Assembly: GCA_903842845.1 (NCBI GenBank)
Contig: CAIMNN010000468.1
Coordinates: 1-7,690, forward strand
DNA length: 7,690 bases
Source of the DNA: an uncultured Acidobacteriaceae bacterium
Lineage (GTDB): Bacteria > Acidobacteriota > Terriglobia > Terriglobales > Acidobacteriaceae
Direction of reading: 5' to 3'
Position numbers and translations under genes: made by a program. A model generated the notes under the pieces. That model did not search any database, had not been told where the DNA came from, and saw only the letters and a list, made by a program, of their open reading frames with translations. Each line of letters opens with the position of its first letter. The first letter of the stretch is position 1. Positions 1-6,800 of this stretch are shown here, piece by piece.

Positions 1-116
1 ATGAGGGCGAAGTGCGGCTCGAGTTCAAGGACCAGCAGTCGGCGGGGCAGATGCGGCCCGAGGATACAGACTCAGAGTATCGCTACCGTTATGTGTTGAT
101 GCCGATGCGGATCTGA
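1..116 (+). CDS. C-terminal end of an unrecognised protein (5' truncated)
   Basis: The frame beginning at base 3 is open from the window edge and ends at TGA 114-116, giving 37 residues that start EGEVRLEFKD and end RYRYVLMPMRI. The other two plus frames have less protein-like composition. The charged alternating pattern (RLEFKD, EYRYRYVLMPMRI) suggests a final beta-strand, but no family can be named from so short a tail. The gene must begin upstream of this window. A good intrinsic terminator starts about 30 nt after the stop codon, which supports this being the real 3' end of a plus-strand transcription unit. Seen: open frame, stop and terminator. Inferred: that it is coding. Confidence 0.6.
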   Translation, partial: EGEVRLEFKDQQSAGQMRPEDTDSEYRYRYVLMPMRI

Positions 117-146
117 TTTTATATTGTGAGAAATTCAAAAACAAAG

Positions 147-181
147 ACAAGCCCGGGGAGAAATCCTCAGGCTTGTTGTTT
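147..181 (+). terminator. Rho-independent terminator after the first partial gene
   Basis: ACAAGCC (147-153) pairs perfectly with GGCTTGT (170-176). A C/A mismatch follows, then GGGGA (155-159) pairs with TCCTC (164-168) with one G-U, closing a GAAA tetraloop of the GNRA type (160-163). The 3' side runs into TTGTTGTTT. It lies about 30 nt past the TGA at 114-116, so it fits as the end of that transcript. The T-tract is interrupted by G, so it is good rather than perfect. Confidence 0.7.
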
Positions 182-200
182 AGCTTAGAGGGTTGCTCAC

Positions 201-228
201 TTGAAATGAAACCAAGTTCACATATTAG
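201..228 (+). promoter_or_regulatory. Possible promoter for the small exported protein gene
   Basis: TTGAAA (201-206, 5 of 6 to the sigma-70 -35) is followed after 16 bp by TATTAG (223-228, 4 of 6 to the -10). It sits after the upstream terminator and about 75 nt before the start codon at 304. A competing, weaker pair is TTGTGA (248-253) with TACATT (272-277) at 18 bp spacing. Neither is strong, so the call only says that a promoter is expected in this gap and where the best matches lie. Confidence 0.25.
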
Positions 229-253
229 TACTGACGCTAACTTTCGATTGTGA

Positions 254-267
254 GCGCATTCATGCGC
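254..267. repeat. Perfect 6-bp inverted repeat in the leader of the exported protein gene
   Basis: GCGCAT (254-259), a TC spacer (260-261) and ATGCGC (262-267) form a perfect dyad, 36 nt upstream of the ATG at 304. It could be an operator half-site pair. The 2-nt spacer makes an RNA hairpin unlikely without opening inner pairs. Only the symmetry is seen; binding by a regulator is inference. Confidence 0.35.
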
Positions 268-293
268 GTGTTACATTTAGCTTCTTTGAAAGT

Positions 294-298
294 AGGAG
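294..298 (+). promoter_or_regulatory. Ribosome binding site AGGAG that fixes the start at 304
   Basis: AGGAG lies 5 nt before the ATG at 304-306. The same frame is open further upstream to a GTG at 250, but that start has no Shine-Dalgarno sequence and would put 18 residues in front of the signal peptide. The ATG at 304 begins directly with a basic residue pair and a hydrophobic stretch, so it is preferred. Confidence 0.75.
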
Positions 299-303
299 AC
301 GCG

Positions 304-756
304 ATGAAGATCAAGTTGATGATTTTGGTTGTGGGCCTTTGCGCGGTGTCGATGATGCAGGCGCAGGCGACGAAGACCATTATGGACGCGCGGCACGGTT
401 GCAAGGTTGCGATACCGGGCGCGTGGAAGACGAATAGTATTCTGACGTCGGGGAACGCGGTGGACAACTCAATAGATGCAGGTGTTGCCGCAGGTGCGCC
501 GGGGCAGACGTTAGCGCAAGTGAAAGAAAACCGTGTGAAGTTTTTCAGCGCGGTCTACATATCCTTTAAGTTGACCGAGGACTCTGCTCAGGCTTTTCAG
601 ATTGAAGCGTCAAACATGGGCAGTGGACCGAAGGATGGAGTGGTCTATCGCGCGGCTGTGCTGGGGCCGAACGTTTGCATAATTCAGGTGAATTACCACA
701 CAGGTGATGCGGGGCCGTCGCGCGCGATTGCGGCGACGCTGGCCGCTGCAAAGTAA
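304..756 (+). CDS. Small exported protein of unknown function
   Basis: The protein has 150 residues, starting at the ATG preceded by AGGAG. Residues 1-22 form a classic Sec signal peptide: KIK, then a hydrophobic core MILVVGLCAVSMM, then QAQA as a likely signal peptidase I site before TK. The mature part is about 128 residues with no further membrane segment. It has two cysteines, one in the HGCKVAIPGAW segment and one in LGPNVCIIQVNYH near the C-terminus; these could pair after export. The early 'CKVAIPGAW' and late beta-strand-like 'CIIQVNYHTG' recall small PsbP/Mog1-like folds, but this is only an impression and I do not assign the family. The gene stands alone: it has terminators on both sides and meets the toxin-antitoxin operon tail to tail 51 bp downstream. 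It is clearly coding and probably periplasmic; its function is unknown. Confidence 0.85.
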   Translation: MKIKLMILVVGLCAVSMMQAQATKTIMDARHGCKVAIPGAWKTNSILTSGNAVDNSIDAGVAAGAPGQTLAQVKENRVKFFSAVYISFKLTEDSAQAFQIEASNMGSGPKDGVVYRAAVLGPNVCIIQVNYHTGDAGPSRAIAATLAAAK

Positions 757-775
757 TGTGCTGTTGAAATGTAAG

Positions 776-809
776 CAGCTCAGGGTCACTCCTTGGGCTG
801 TTTTGTTTT
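776..809 (+). terminator. Strong Rho-independent terminator of the exported protein gene
   Basis: CAGCTCAGGG (776-785) pairs over 10 bp with CCTTGGGCTG (791-800), including two G-U pairs, around a TCACT loop (786-790). TTTTGTTTT follows at 801-809. It starts 19 nt after the TAA at 754-756. Read on the minus strand, the two wobbles become A/C mismatches and no T-run follows, so it works mainly for the plus-strand gene. The T-run overlaps the stop codon of the convergent toxin gene (808-810). Confidence 0.85.
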
Positions 810-1122
810 ATGAGTCTCGTTCACGCAACAGCGCAGCAAGCAAGCGAGGCTCCCGTCGTCCATCAAAAACAAGAAGTATGTGCACGAAGGCTTCAGAATA
901 AGAATAGGCGATCCAATAATTGTCTACTACCTTGAATCTAATTTTGTCGGAGGCCAGGAAGTCTCTACGAATTCCCGCAATAGGATATTGAGTTAAAAAT
1001 TCAAAAGCAAAAGTGAGCTTGTTGAGAATATTCAATGCTGCGGAGTGGTTTCGTTGAAGTAAATAAATATATATGTCATTAATGTCCGCTTTAGCTTCAG
1101 GGTGAAGGAAGTACGATCTCAT
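808..1122 (-). CDS. RelE/ParE-family toxin of a type II toxin-antitoxin pair
   Basis: This 104-residue protein matches the ParE/RelE layout in length and order. An N-terminal strand (RSYFLHPEAKADINDIYIYL) leads into a helix pair, then a 'YPIAGIRRDF' turn, where the family has the P-x-x-G-R segment. Strands RFKVVDNYWIAYSY and FVHILLVFDGRRE follow, the last in place of the usual 'I..V.HgaRD'. ParE members poison DNA gyrase and RelE members cleave mRNA on the ribosome; the sequence looks more ParE-like, but the target cannot be fixed here. The ATG overlaps the antitoxin stop codon by 4 nt (ATGA, 1119-1122) and has no Shine-Dalgarno of its own, so translation is probably coupled to the antitoxin. 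The frame is intact and looks functional. Confidence 0.88.
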   Translation of the reverse strand: MRSYFLHPEAKADINDIYIYLLQRNHSAALNILNKLTFAFEFLTQYPIAGIRRDFLASDKIRFKVVDNYWIAYSYSEAFVHILLVFDGRREPRLLAALLRERDS

Positions 1123-1367
1123 AGCAAAGTGCTTGAACCTTGCTCGGCCTTGCGGATCATCTGACTCATGGTTTCAGGACCGTCGAGCATTTGGACCGAA
1201 CCACTTTGAGCTTCCTGATAGCGGCGTTGAAGCTTTGCACTGAGCTCATCCAACTCGGGGAGGTAGCCCGTCAAAGCATCCGCAATAAATTCGGATGCGG
1301 GACGGCCAGAGCGAGCCTGCCAGGCTTCAACTCTGCGCGCGAGTTCGGGAGACAGTTCAATCTGCAT
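1119..1367 (-). CDS. ParD-like ribbon-helix-helix antitoxin
   Basis: This 82-residue protein lies immediately before the toxin, in the usual antitoxin-first order. Residues 2-7 (QIELSP) fit the DNA-contacting beta-strand of a ribbon-helix-helix dimer. Helices follow at about 8-19 (ELARRVEAWQAR) and 25-36 (SEFIADALTG). The charged C-terminal half (LSAKLQRRYQEAQ, then MLDGPETMSQMIRKAE) would wrap the toxin. The ATG at 1367 is the only standard start: going upstream, the frame meets TAA after seven codons with no ATG, GTG or TTG between. There is no Shine-Dalgarno. The predicted promoter places the transcript start on or next to the A of the ATG, so the mRNA may be leaderless. Autoregulation through the inverted repeat at 1371-1398 is expected from what is known of ParD-type repressors. 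Confidence 0.87.
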   Translation of the reverse strand: MQIELSPELARRVEAWQARSGRPASEFIADALTGYLPELDELSAKLQRRYQEAQSGSVQMLDGPETMSQMIRKAEQGSSTLL

Positions 1368-1370
1368 ATT

Positions 1371-1398
1371 CAGAGCGTATGCCGGTCTTTACGCTCTG
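1371..1398. promoter_or_regulatory. Candidate operator of the toxin-antitoxin operon
   Basis: CAGAGCGTA (1371-1379) and TACGCTCTG (1390-1398) form a perfect 9-bp inverted repeat with a 10-nt spacer. The arm centres are 19 bp apart, about two helical turns, so both arms face the same side of the DNA. On the minus strand one arm shares two bases with the -35 TTGACA and the other contains the -10 TACGCT. A protein bound here would block RNA polymerase directly. It begins 3 nt before the antitoxin ATG. Position and symmetry are seen; binding by the antitoxin is inferred from the family's usual autoregulation. Confidence 0.75.
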
Positions 1399-1402
1399 TC
1401 AA
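1374..1402 (-). promoter_or_regulatory. Promoter of the toxin-antitoxin operon
   Basis: On the minus strand a perfect -35 TTGACA (1402-1397) is followed after exactly 17 bp by TACGCT (1379-1374), which keeps the key T-A----T positions of the -10. The expected transcription start is 6-7 nt further on, at 1368 or 1367, i.e. at the A of the antitoxin ATG. This agrees with the lack of a ribosome binding site and predicts a leaderless mRNA. Confidence 0.65.
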
Positions 1403-1445
1403 TGTGGCAATTGCATTACCAGCTCACAGTGACGGTCATGGTCTT

Positions 1446-1459
1446 CCGGCCGTCGCCGG
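1446..1459 (-). terminator. GC-rich hairpin just after the glycosidase gene, weak terminator candidate
   Basis: CCGGC (1446-1450) and GCCGG (1455-1459) pair around a 4-nt loop, 11 nt past the glycosidase stop codon at 1473-1471. On the minus strand it is followed by AAGAC rather than a T-run, so it is not a standard intrinsic terminator. It may only slow polymerase or protect the 3' end. Some read-through from the glycosidase into the toxin-antitoxin operon is therefore possible. Confidence 0.3.
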
Positions 1460-1470
1460 GGCAACAATAC

Positions 1471-3786
1471 TTAATTTAACTTCCAACCATCTTTCAGATT
1501 TTGGCAACTCACCGAAGGCTTGCCCTTCACGCGGCTCACCGAACAATTCACAGCGCCGTTTGGAAGAGGGAGATTGTAGATATCCGCGTGGTCCCACTCG
1601 GCGGGCAACAGCGGATTGATGGTGATTGTTTTTGTAGCGGCGTTGATGTCGATGCCGAAGAGGCCGCGCAGTGTTGGCGTGATGACCATGGCGGAGGACC
1701 AAAGTTGGTGGCTGGTGCTGCGACCGAAGGGGACGTTGTAGTCTCCGGAGAGAAGTTCGGTGGCTGCGCCGAGGTCGGAGATGCGTGTGAGGTGCGCGTT
1801 CTGCATGAGCAGTTGATAGCCTGCCATCGGCTGTCCGCCGCGGTACTCGGCCAGTGCAGCCCAGCCGGTGAAGAGCGGCCAGACGGAGCCCTGGTGATAA
1901 CTCATGCCGTCGTAGATGGGTTCATCGCTGGCGACATCGCGCAGGCCCCAGTCGGTGTCGAGGGTGTGTCCGGCGAGTTGGGTGAGGCATTCTTTACCGT
2001 GTTCGAGGCCTAGCGCGTTTGATTCTTCTGAGTTCTTCGCCGCGTCTTGATTCACACTACTTGGCCACTCGCTCCACCAGGCCATCGCAGGGTAAACAGT
2101 GCGCGTGCGGTCGTTGCCTTTTTCGGCGTTATAGCTGAAGGCGTAGCAGCCTTTTTCTTTGTCATAGTACTCGCGCTCGATTGTTGCTTTGATTGCTGTG
2201 GCGCGTTTGCGAGCGTCAGTTGCGGCGTCGGGCTTCTTCAGCAGCTCCATCATGTGCGCGTAAGCGACAGAGGCCTGCTGGTCGAGAAGCGCAAGATAAA
2301 TTTCCTGATGCGGCATTCCGCCGGGCCAGCTCTCAACCCAGCCGGTTCCCTGCGAGTTGTCATAGATACCGTCGCCATCGGTGTCGTGCGTGCGTTCAAA
2401 AGTCCAGGCAAGATTGATTGCGGCTTCGTTCTTGCGGAGAAAATCAAGGTCGCCGCTAGCTCGCACATAATCCTCGCTGGCGAGCAGGAAGAGCGGCGTT
2501 GCGTCGGCAGCAGCGTACTCGTATGGGAAGCTCTGCCAGTCGATCATCGGCGCGGTTTGCGAGTACTCGTGCATGATTTTGCCGTCGGCGCGCTGGCGTG
2601 CGATGAGGAACTCGAGCTCGTCGCGTGAGAGCTTGAAGTCGCCGATGGAGTTAGTGGCGTAGAGCGTGTAGAGCGAGTCGCGGCCGAAGAACCATCCGAA
2701 GCCGGGGCGCGCGGAGTCGGCGGACATAAAGTAGCCGGCGACAAGGCCAGTCTCACCAGTGTTGTTATTGGCGGTGGTGAAGGCGTGTGTGCGGAGCTGT
2801 TCGACAGAGATTGCAGCCCAAGTGAAAGCTTCGTCGAGTTCCTTGTCGGGCGTCGAGATTGTGGTGAGATGCGCGAGGCGGTTGGTCCACTCGGTGGCGT
2901 AGTTGTTGTAGATGGTGGGCAACTGCGCATTGAGGTGTGCGAGTCGCGCGCCGAGATTGGTGAAGGTGGCGTCTTCTTTGGTTGTGCCTACGGCCATCAA
3001 AAGCGGGAAGAGTTTTCCGTTGTCGCGCTTGGGATTGATGTGGAGGTGCAGCTCGACGGCGTGAACCTCGGGGCGCTCCTGATAAGGTGCCATGACGCCG
3101 GGGGTTGAGCCGGGGATAGTGAGCGCGCCGGTGAGTTCTGGGATGTCAGTGTGCAGTAGGTAGTAGCCGCCGAGCGCTGCTACGGAATCGGGTGCGGAGT
3201 TTGACTGGCCAGCCGAGAGAGCACTGTTTGAGATGGAACCAGTTGGCGAGACCCACTCGGCTGAAGGAATTCCGTTGTTGGCGCGCGGCCACATCCAGCG
3301 CATCTCAGGGGTGAAGCTGAAGTTGAAGTCTGTGGGATGGAGAGTTTGGAATTCAAAGAGGATTACGGGGCCGGTGGTTGGCTGGTGTGCGCTTGCGGGC
3401 TCGTCGAGCGCTGCGGGCGAGAAAATAATTTCGCGTACCGTGAACGCGATGTGCGTGTAAGTAATGATGGTTCGGTCGGCGCGGACCTCGATAGAGGATG
3501 CGTGCGCGTTGACGTCGATGGGAACGTTGTAGCCTGCGACGTTAGCAGTGATGCGGAAGTTGGAGAGCAGCTTGATGGGATTGACCCAGGCCTCGAAAGT
3601 GCCGTCCTGCTGGCCGACGATGACGCCGCGTTCACCGGCGACGGTGAATGGCTTGAGTGGGTTGGCATCGGCGGTGAGGACAGGGCCGTCAGTGAAGTGG
3701 TAAGCGGAGGCGGGCTGCTGCGCTGATAGAGAGAGAGGCAAGGAGAAAAGAGCAAGAAAGATGCAAGAAAAGAAATAACGACTCAT
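1471..3786 (-). CDS. Exported (alpha/alpha)6-barrel glycoside hydrolase, glycogen-debranching / MGH1-like
   Basis: The protein has 771 residues. The ATG at 3786 is preferred over a TTG five codons upstream because MSRYFF begins a clear signal peptide (residues 1-22, hydrophobic core FSCIFLALFSLPLSL, then SAQQ). Residues about 25-300 look like an N-terminal beta-sandwich; 305-771 look like the helical barrel shared by amylo-alpha-1,6-glucosidases, GH15 and GH63 enzymes. Landmarks are GWFFGRDSLY (364-373), GTGWVESWPGG (480-490), DTDWGLRD (610-617), YHQGSVWPLFTGW (630-642) and ATELLSGD (675-682). By analogy with debranching enzymes, E485 is a candidate general acid and E677 a candidate general base. 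DTDGDGIYD (468-476) is a DxDxDG calcium-loop-like element beside the active-site segment. The likely role is exo-cleavage of alpha-linked glucosides in the periplasm or outside the cell; the exact linkage is unknown. It lies 104 nt downstream of the receptor gene but beyond a strong terminator. Confidence 0.85.
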   Translation of the reverse strand: MSRYFFSCIFLALFSLPLSLSAQQPASAYHFTDGPVLTADANPLKPFTVAGERGVIVGQQDGTFEAWVNPIKLLSNFRITANVAGYNVPIDVNAHASSIEVRADRTIITYTHIAFTVREIIFSPAALDEPASAHQPTTGPVILFEFQTLHPTDFNFSFTPEMRWMWPRANNGIPSAEWVSPTGSISNSALSAGQSNSAPDSVAALGGYYLLHTDIPELTGALTIPGSTPGVMAPYQERPEVHAVELHLHINPKRDNGKLFPLLMAVGTTKEDATFTNLGARLAHLNAQLPTIYNNYATEWTNRLAHLTTISTPDKELDEAFTWAAISVEQLRTHAFTTANNNTGETGLVAGYFMSADSARPGFGWFFGRDSLYTLYATNSIGDFKLSRDELEFLIARQRADGKIMHEYSQTAPMIDWQSFPYEYAAADATPLFLLASEDYVRASGDLDFLRKNEAAINLAWTFERTHDTDGDGIYDNSQGTGWVESWPGGMPHQEIYLALLDQQASVAYAHMMELLKKPDAATDARKRATAIKATIEREYYDKEKGCYAFSYNAEKGNDRTRTVYPAMAWWSEWPSSVNQDAAKNSEESNALGLEHGKECLTQLAGHTLDTDWGLRDVASDEPIYDGMSYHQGSVWPLFTGWAALAEYRGGQPMAGYQLLMQNAHLTRISDLGAATELLSGDYNVPFGRSTSHQLWSSAMVITPTLRGLFGIDINAATKTITINPLLPAEWDHADIYNLPLPNGAVNCSVSRVKGKPSVSCQNLKDGWKLN

Positions 3787-3807
3787 CGCTAAACACCCCA
3801 AGTAGAA

Positions 3808-3821
3808 ATTTTATCGGATAA
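3808..3821 (-). promoter_or_regulatory. Possible -10 and overlapping palindrome upstream of the glycosidase
   Basis: On the minus strand TAAAAT (3813-3808, 5 of 6 to the -10 consensus) lies 21 nt before the glycosidase ATG. No good -35 is found at 16-18 bp. TTATC-G-GATAA (3811-3821), a perfect 5-bp dyad with one central base, overlaps its upstream half. Because a strong terminator ends just upstream at 3840, the glycosidase probably needs its own promoter in the 54-nt stretch between. The weak -35 suggests activator or alternative-sigma dependence. This is inference from base matches only. Confidence 0.3.
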
Positions 3822-3839
3822 GGGGTCTGAATTCACGAG

Positions 3840-3872
3840 AAAGAAAAACGGCGACCATTGCTGGCCGCCGTT
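3840..3872 (-). terminator. Strong Rho-independent terminator after the TonB-dependent receptor
   Basis: On the minus strand AACGGCGGCCA (3872-3862) pairs over 11 bp with TGGTCGCCGTT (3857-3847), including one G-U pair, around a GCAA loop of the GNRA type. It is followed by TTTTTCTTTCTC from 3846 down. It starts 18 nt past the receptor stop codon at 3893-3891. This should separate receptor and glycosidase transcripts, even though they are neighbours on the same strand. Confidence 0.9.
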
Positions 3873-3890
3873 GAATCAAGCTTAAGTTGA

Positions 3891-6800
3891 TCAGAATGTA
3901 AAGCGCAGGAAGATGCGCGCGTGGCGCGCTCCACCGACGGTGGGTACTGGGTTTGCGAACGTGTTAGTGCCGTAGCTTCCATAAGCATCGTTCAAGATGC
4001 CCGTGATGAGCGTTGCACCTTCGATACCGGCATTGCCGTGATTGAAGATGTTGAAGAACTCGCCACGGACATCAAAGCTGAAGCGTTCAGTGAATTTGAA
4101 GGAGCGCTGAATGTTCATATCCCAATCGGTGTAGCCGGGGCTGATGAGGTTGTTGCGGCCCACGGTGTTTGCAGGACGGGTAGCAATCTCCCCAACAATC
4201 CAGTGCACTGAGTTCGGGTCAACAGAATGGCAAGGATCATAGGTGTACCAGAAGGTTGGACCCGAGCAGTAATAAGAGCCGGCAGGATCACCGTTCCACG
4301 AAGAATCAAAGGCGTAAGTGTTAACTGGCGCCTTTGGATTGCTAACGTAGGGGCGATCATTGCTGATGCCATCACCATTCACGTCATATCCAACTTCAAC
4401 GTTCATGGGCGAACCGCTCTGGAGTTGTGTGACACCGGCGAAGGTCCAATCATTGACAACCGCGGCAGCAACCTTATTGAAGCCCTGTGCGTGCCATTCT
4501 TTCGGAGCCCAGACGTAGGTCAAAACGAAGCGCTGACGGTGGTCATATGCCGAAAGACCCCAATCTGTGCTTCTGCGGGGTGTCGGATACTCACCCGAGG
4601 CGTAAGTCGATTGGTTGTTGGTGGTGAAGATCTCCGAGCCGTCATCCAAGGAACGCTGGAAGGTGTATGACAGTCGGAAATCGAACTGACGGCCAACCTT
4701 GCGGTCGAGCTCAGCCCACAGGCCGTGATACTGCGACTCAGCCGAGTTATCGCGAAGAATGATACGGCCACGAGAATTAATCTGGCGGTCTCCGGTAAAC
4801 CAGTCATTCACATAGGGATTGAATTCAGTGGTAGCAAAGAGGTTCTGACCGCGTTCACCCACATAGCTGGTCTGCAGAATGAAGCCTGCAGGCAGTTCCT
4901 GCTGGACGCTGAGGTTCCAGTGATAGGTCTTGGGACGCAGCAGATGGTCAACGATGGGCTGTGCGGTGTCATACGGAGATGGCGTATGGTTCAACGTGCT
5001 GAACTGCTGAGACCAGTTAGCGGTACCACGAGGATGGCTACCACTGGTTAGGCTAGTGAGGTTAGGTGAAGCAGCATTCGGGGCCGAAGCCTGAAGGTTG
5101 TCAATGATGTTGGTGAAAAGAACATCATAGAAGGTGCCAAAACCAGCGCGTACTGTGGTGCTGTAACGGCTGAAGATTTTGGGCGTGTAAGCAAAACCTA
5201 CACGCGGCGCCCAGTTACCGTAATCCGGTGTTTCCTGGTCTTTACAGGTCACTCCACTTACTGGGAAGCATGCACCATCGGTTATGTCGATGCCAGGGTG
5301 AGGTGTGCCATTGGCATTGAAAGGTGCGCCGTTGTACTCATAACGGAAACCGAGGTCGATGCTCAGGTTCTTCCAGATCTTCCAGGTGTCCTGGACGAAG
5401 TAGTTCTGCGAGACCAACTGAGGACGGGCGATGGGGCTGCCGTAGTTGATGCTCAGCGATGAATTGCTGCCACCGAAGTCATCAATATAGTTAGCGAGAC
5501 CGGTATATCCGTTTTTAACGGACGCATAGCCGAGCGAGCCGTAGAAGTTGAAGGGAACCTGGTCGCGAACACGAATGTCTGCAACGTCAAATCCGAACTT
5601 CAGGAAGTGCTTCTTCAGGGTCCAAGTAAGAGTGTCCTGAATTTGATAGGTGTTATGGAAGCGGCCCTGCGGCATGCTGGTAGGTATGCCAAATCCGGTC
5701 AGATTTGTAATTCCTGTGTTCGGCGTACCAAAAAGAGGATTCGAAATTGTGCTCGCAGGCAAACCGAAGTTGAACCCGATGCGGCCATAGGAGAGACGGA
5801 ACTCATTCACCAAGTTCGAATTGAATATGTGAGTTTCCACGATGCCGGCATTGTGCGCAGCACCATCCTGGTCGGTATCAAAGCCCGGAAGCTGGCCCGA
5901 GAAGTTACCGGTGTCGAAGGGGGTCAAATAAGAAGTGCGAATATAACGCAGGTTGAGCGTGTCTTTCAGACTGATGACGTAGTCGCCCTTGAGGTCTAAC
6001 TCAGGCGAGTCGCTCTTGTTTGGCAGTTTGCGCTGTGTCGCACCAACCTCGACCGAGCCACGATCCAGACTTGTGTTCGGGTCGATGCCGAGGGCAATGC
6101 TGGTCACGCCGCCGATAGCTTGCAGCTCAGCAAGATCACCGACCAGGCCGCCGTAGGCTTCAACGAGGTTACTGACACGTGTATTGGAGGGCAAGCCATT
6201 GAGCGTGGCAAAACCGTTAGCGGTGGGAACAAGGAGGGTGGCGAGGTTTGCAGTGGCGCGATAAGCGTCCCACTGATACGAGCCAAAGATGAAGAGCTTA
6301 TTGCGGATGATTGGACCGCCGATGGAAAAGCCGTAGATGTTTTCACGGTACGGAGCCTTAGAGATGCCACGGAGCACGTTGTAGTGATCGTTGGCGTCGA
6401 GACCAGAGTTTTCGGCGCGCTCGTAGATGGAGCCGTGGATCTTGTTTGTGCCGCTCTTGAAGATGAGGTTCGAAACCGAACCAGCGCCATGGCCATACTC
6501 GGCGGTGTAGTTGTTCTGGATGACAATGATCTCTTTTTGTGCTTCGACATTCTCAGGCTGGAGGCCTTGACCCATGATGCCAGCATCGTTGTTGTCCTGA
6601 CCTTCAATGAGGAAGTTGTTGGCGCGGGGACGGCCGCCACCGACTGAAAAGTTGACACCGTTGCTGAAGCCACCCTGCTCGGCGGTTGTAACGCCAGGAA
6701 GAGTGATAGCCAATGAATAAGCGCTCAAGCTATTGAGGGGCAAAGTTCCAATTTCACTTTCGCTGAACGTGCCGCTGAGCTGGGCGTTATCTGTATTAAG

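Noticed and set aside
250..303. Upstream GTG start at 250 for the small exported protein
   Set aside because: It has no Shine-Dalgarno and would bury the signal peptide. The ATG at 304 has AGGAG at the right distance.
1424..1432. TCACAGTGA palindrome upstream of the toxin-antitoxin promoter
   Set aside because: It is only 9 bp and could easily occur by chance. The perfect 9-bp inverted repeat overlapping the promoter is a far better operator candidate.
1140..1619. Plus-strand open frame spanning the antitoxin, its promoter and the 3' end of the glycosidase
   Set aside because: It crosses two well-supported genes and a regulatory region on the other strand and has no family signature.
1501..3726. 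Several long plus-strand open frames opposite the glycosidase (for example 1501-2013, 2047-2628, 2785-3108, 3337-3726)
   Set aside because: They lie antisense to a well-supported 771-residue enzyme, have no consistent ribosome binding sites, and their low-complexity Val/Gly/Ala composition is what a GC-rich gene gives on its opposite strand.
3871..3891. TTGA-A-TCAA and ATCAA-N7-TTGAT symmetries next to the receptor stop codon
   Set aside because: They are short and AT-rich and lie between a stop codon and its terminator, where a regulatory site is not expected. The half-site order does not match an FNR box.
3921..6647. Plus-strand open frames opposite the TonB-dependent receptor (3921-4211, 4227-4670, 5607-5999, 6120-6647)
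   Set aside because: They are antisense shadows of a long receptor frame with clear domain motifs. None shows a recognisable protein pattern or translation signal.
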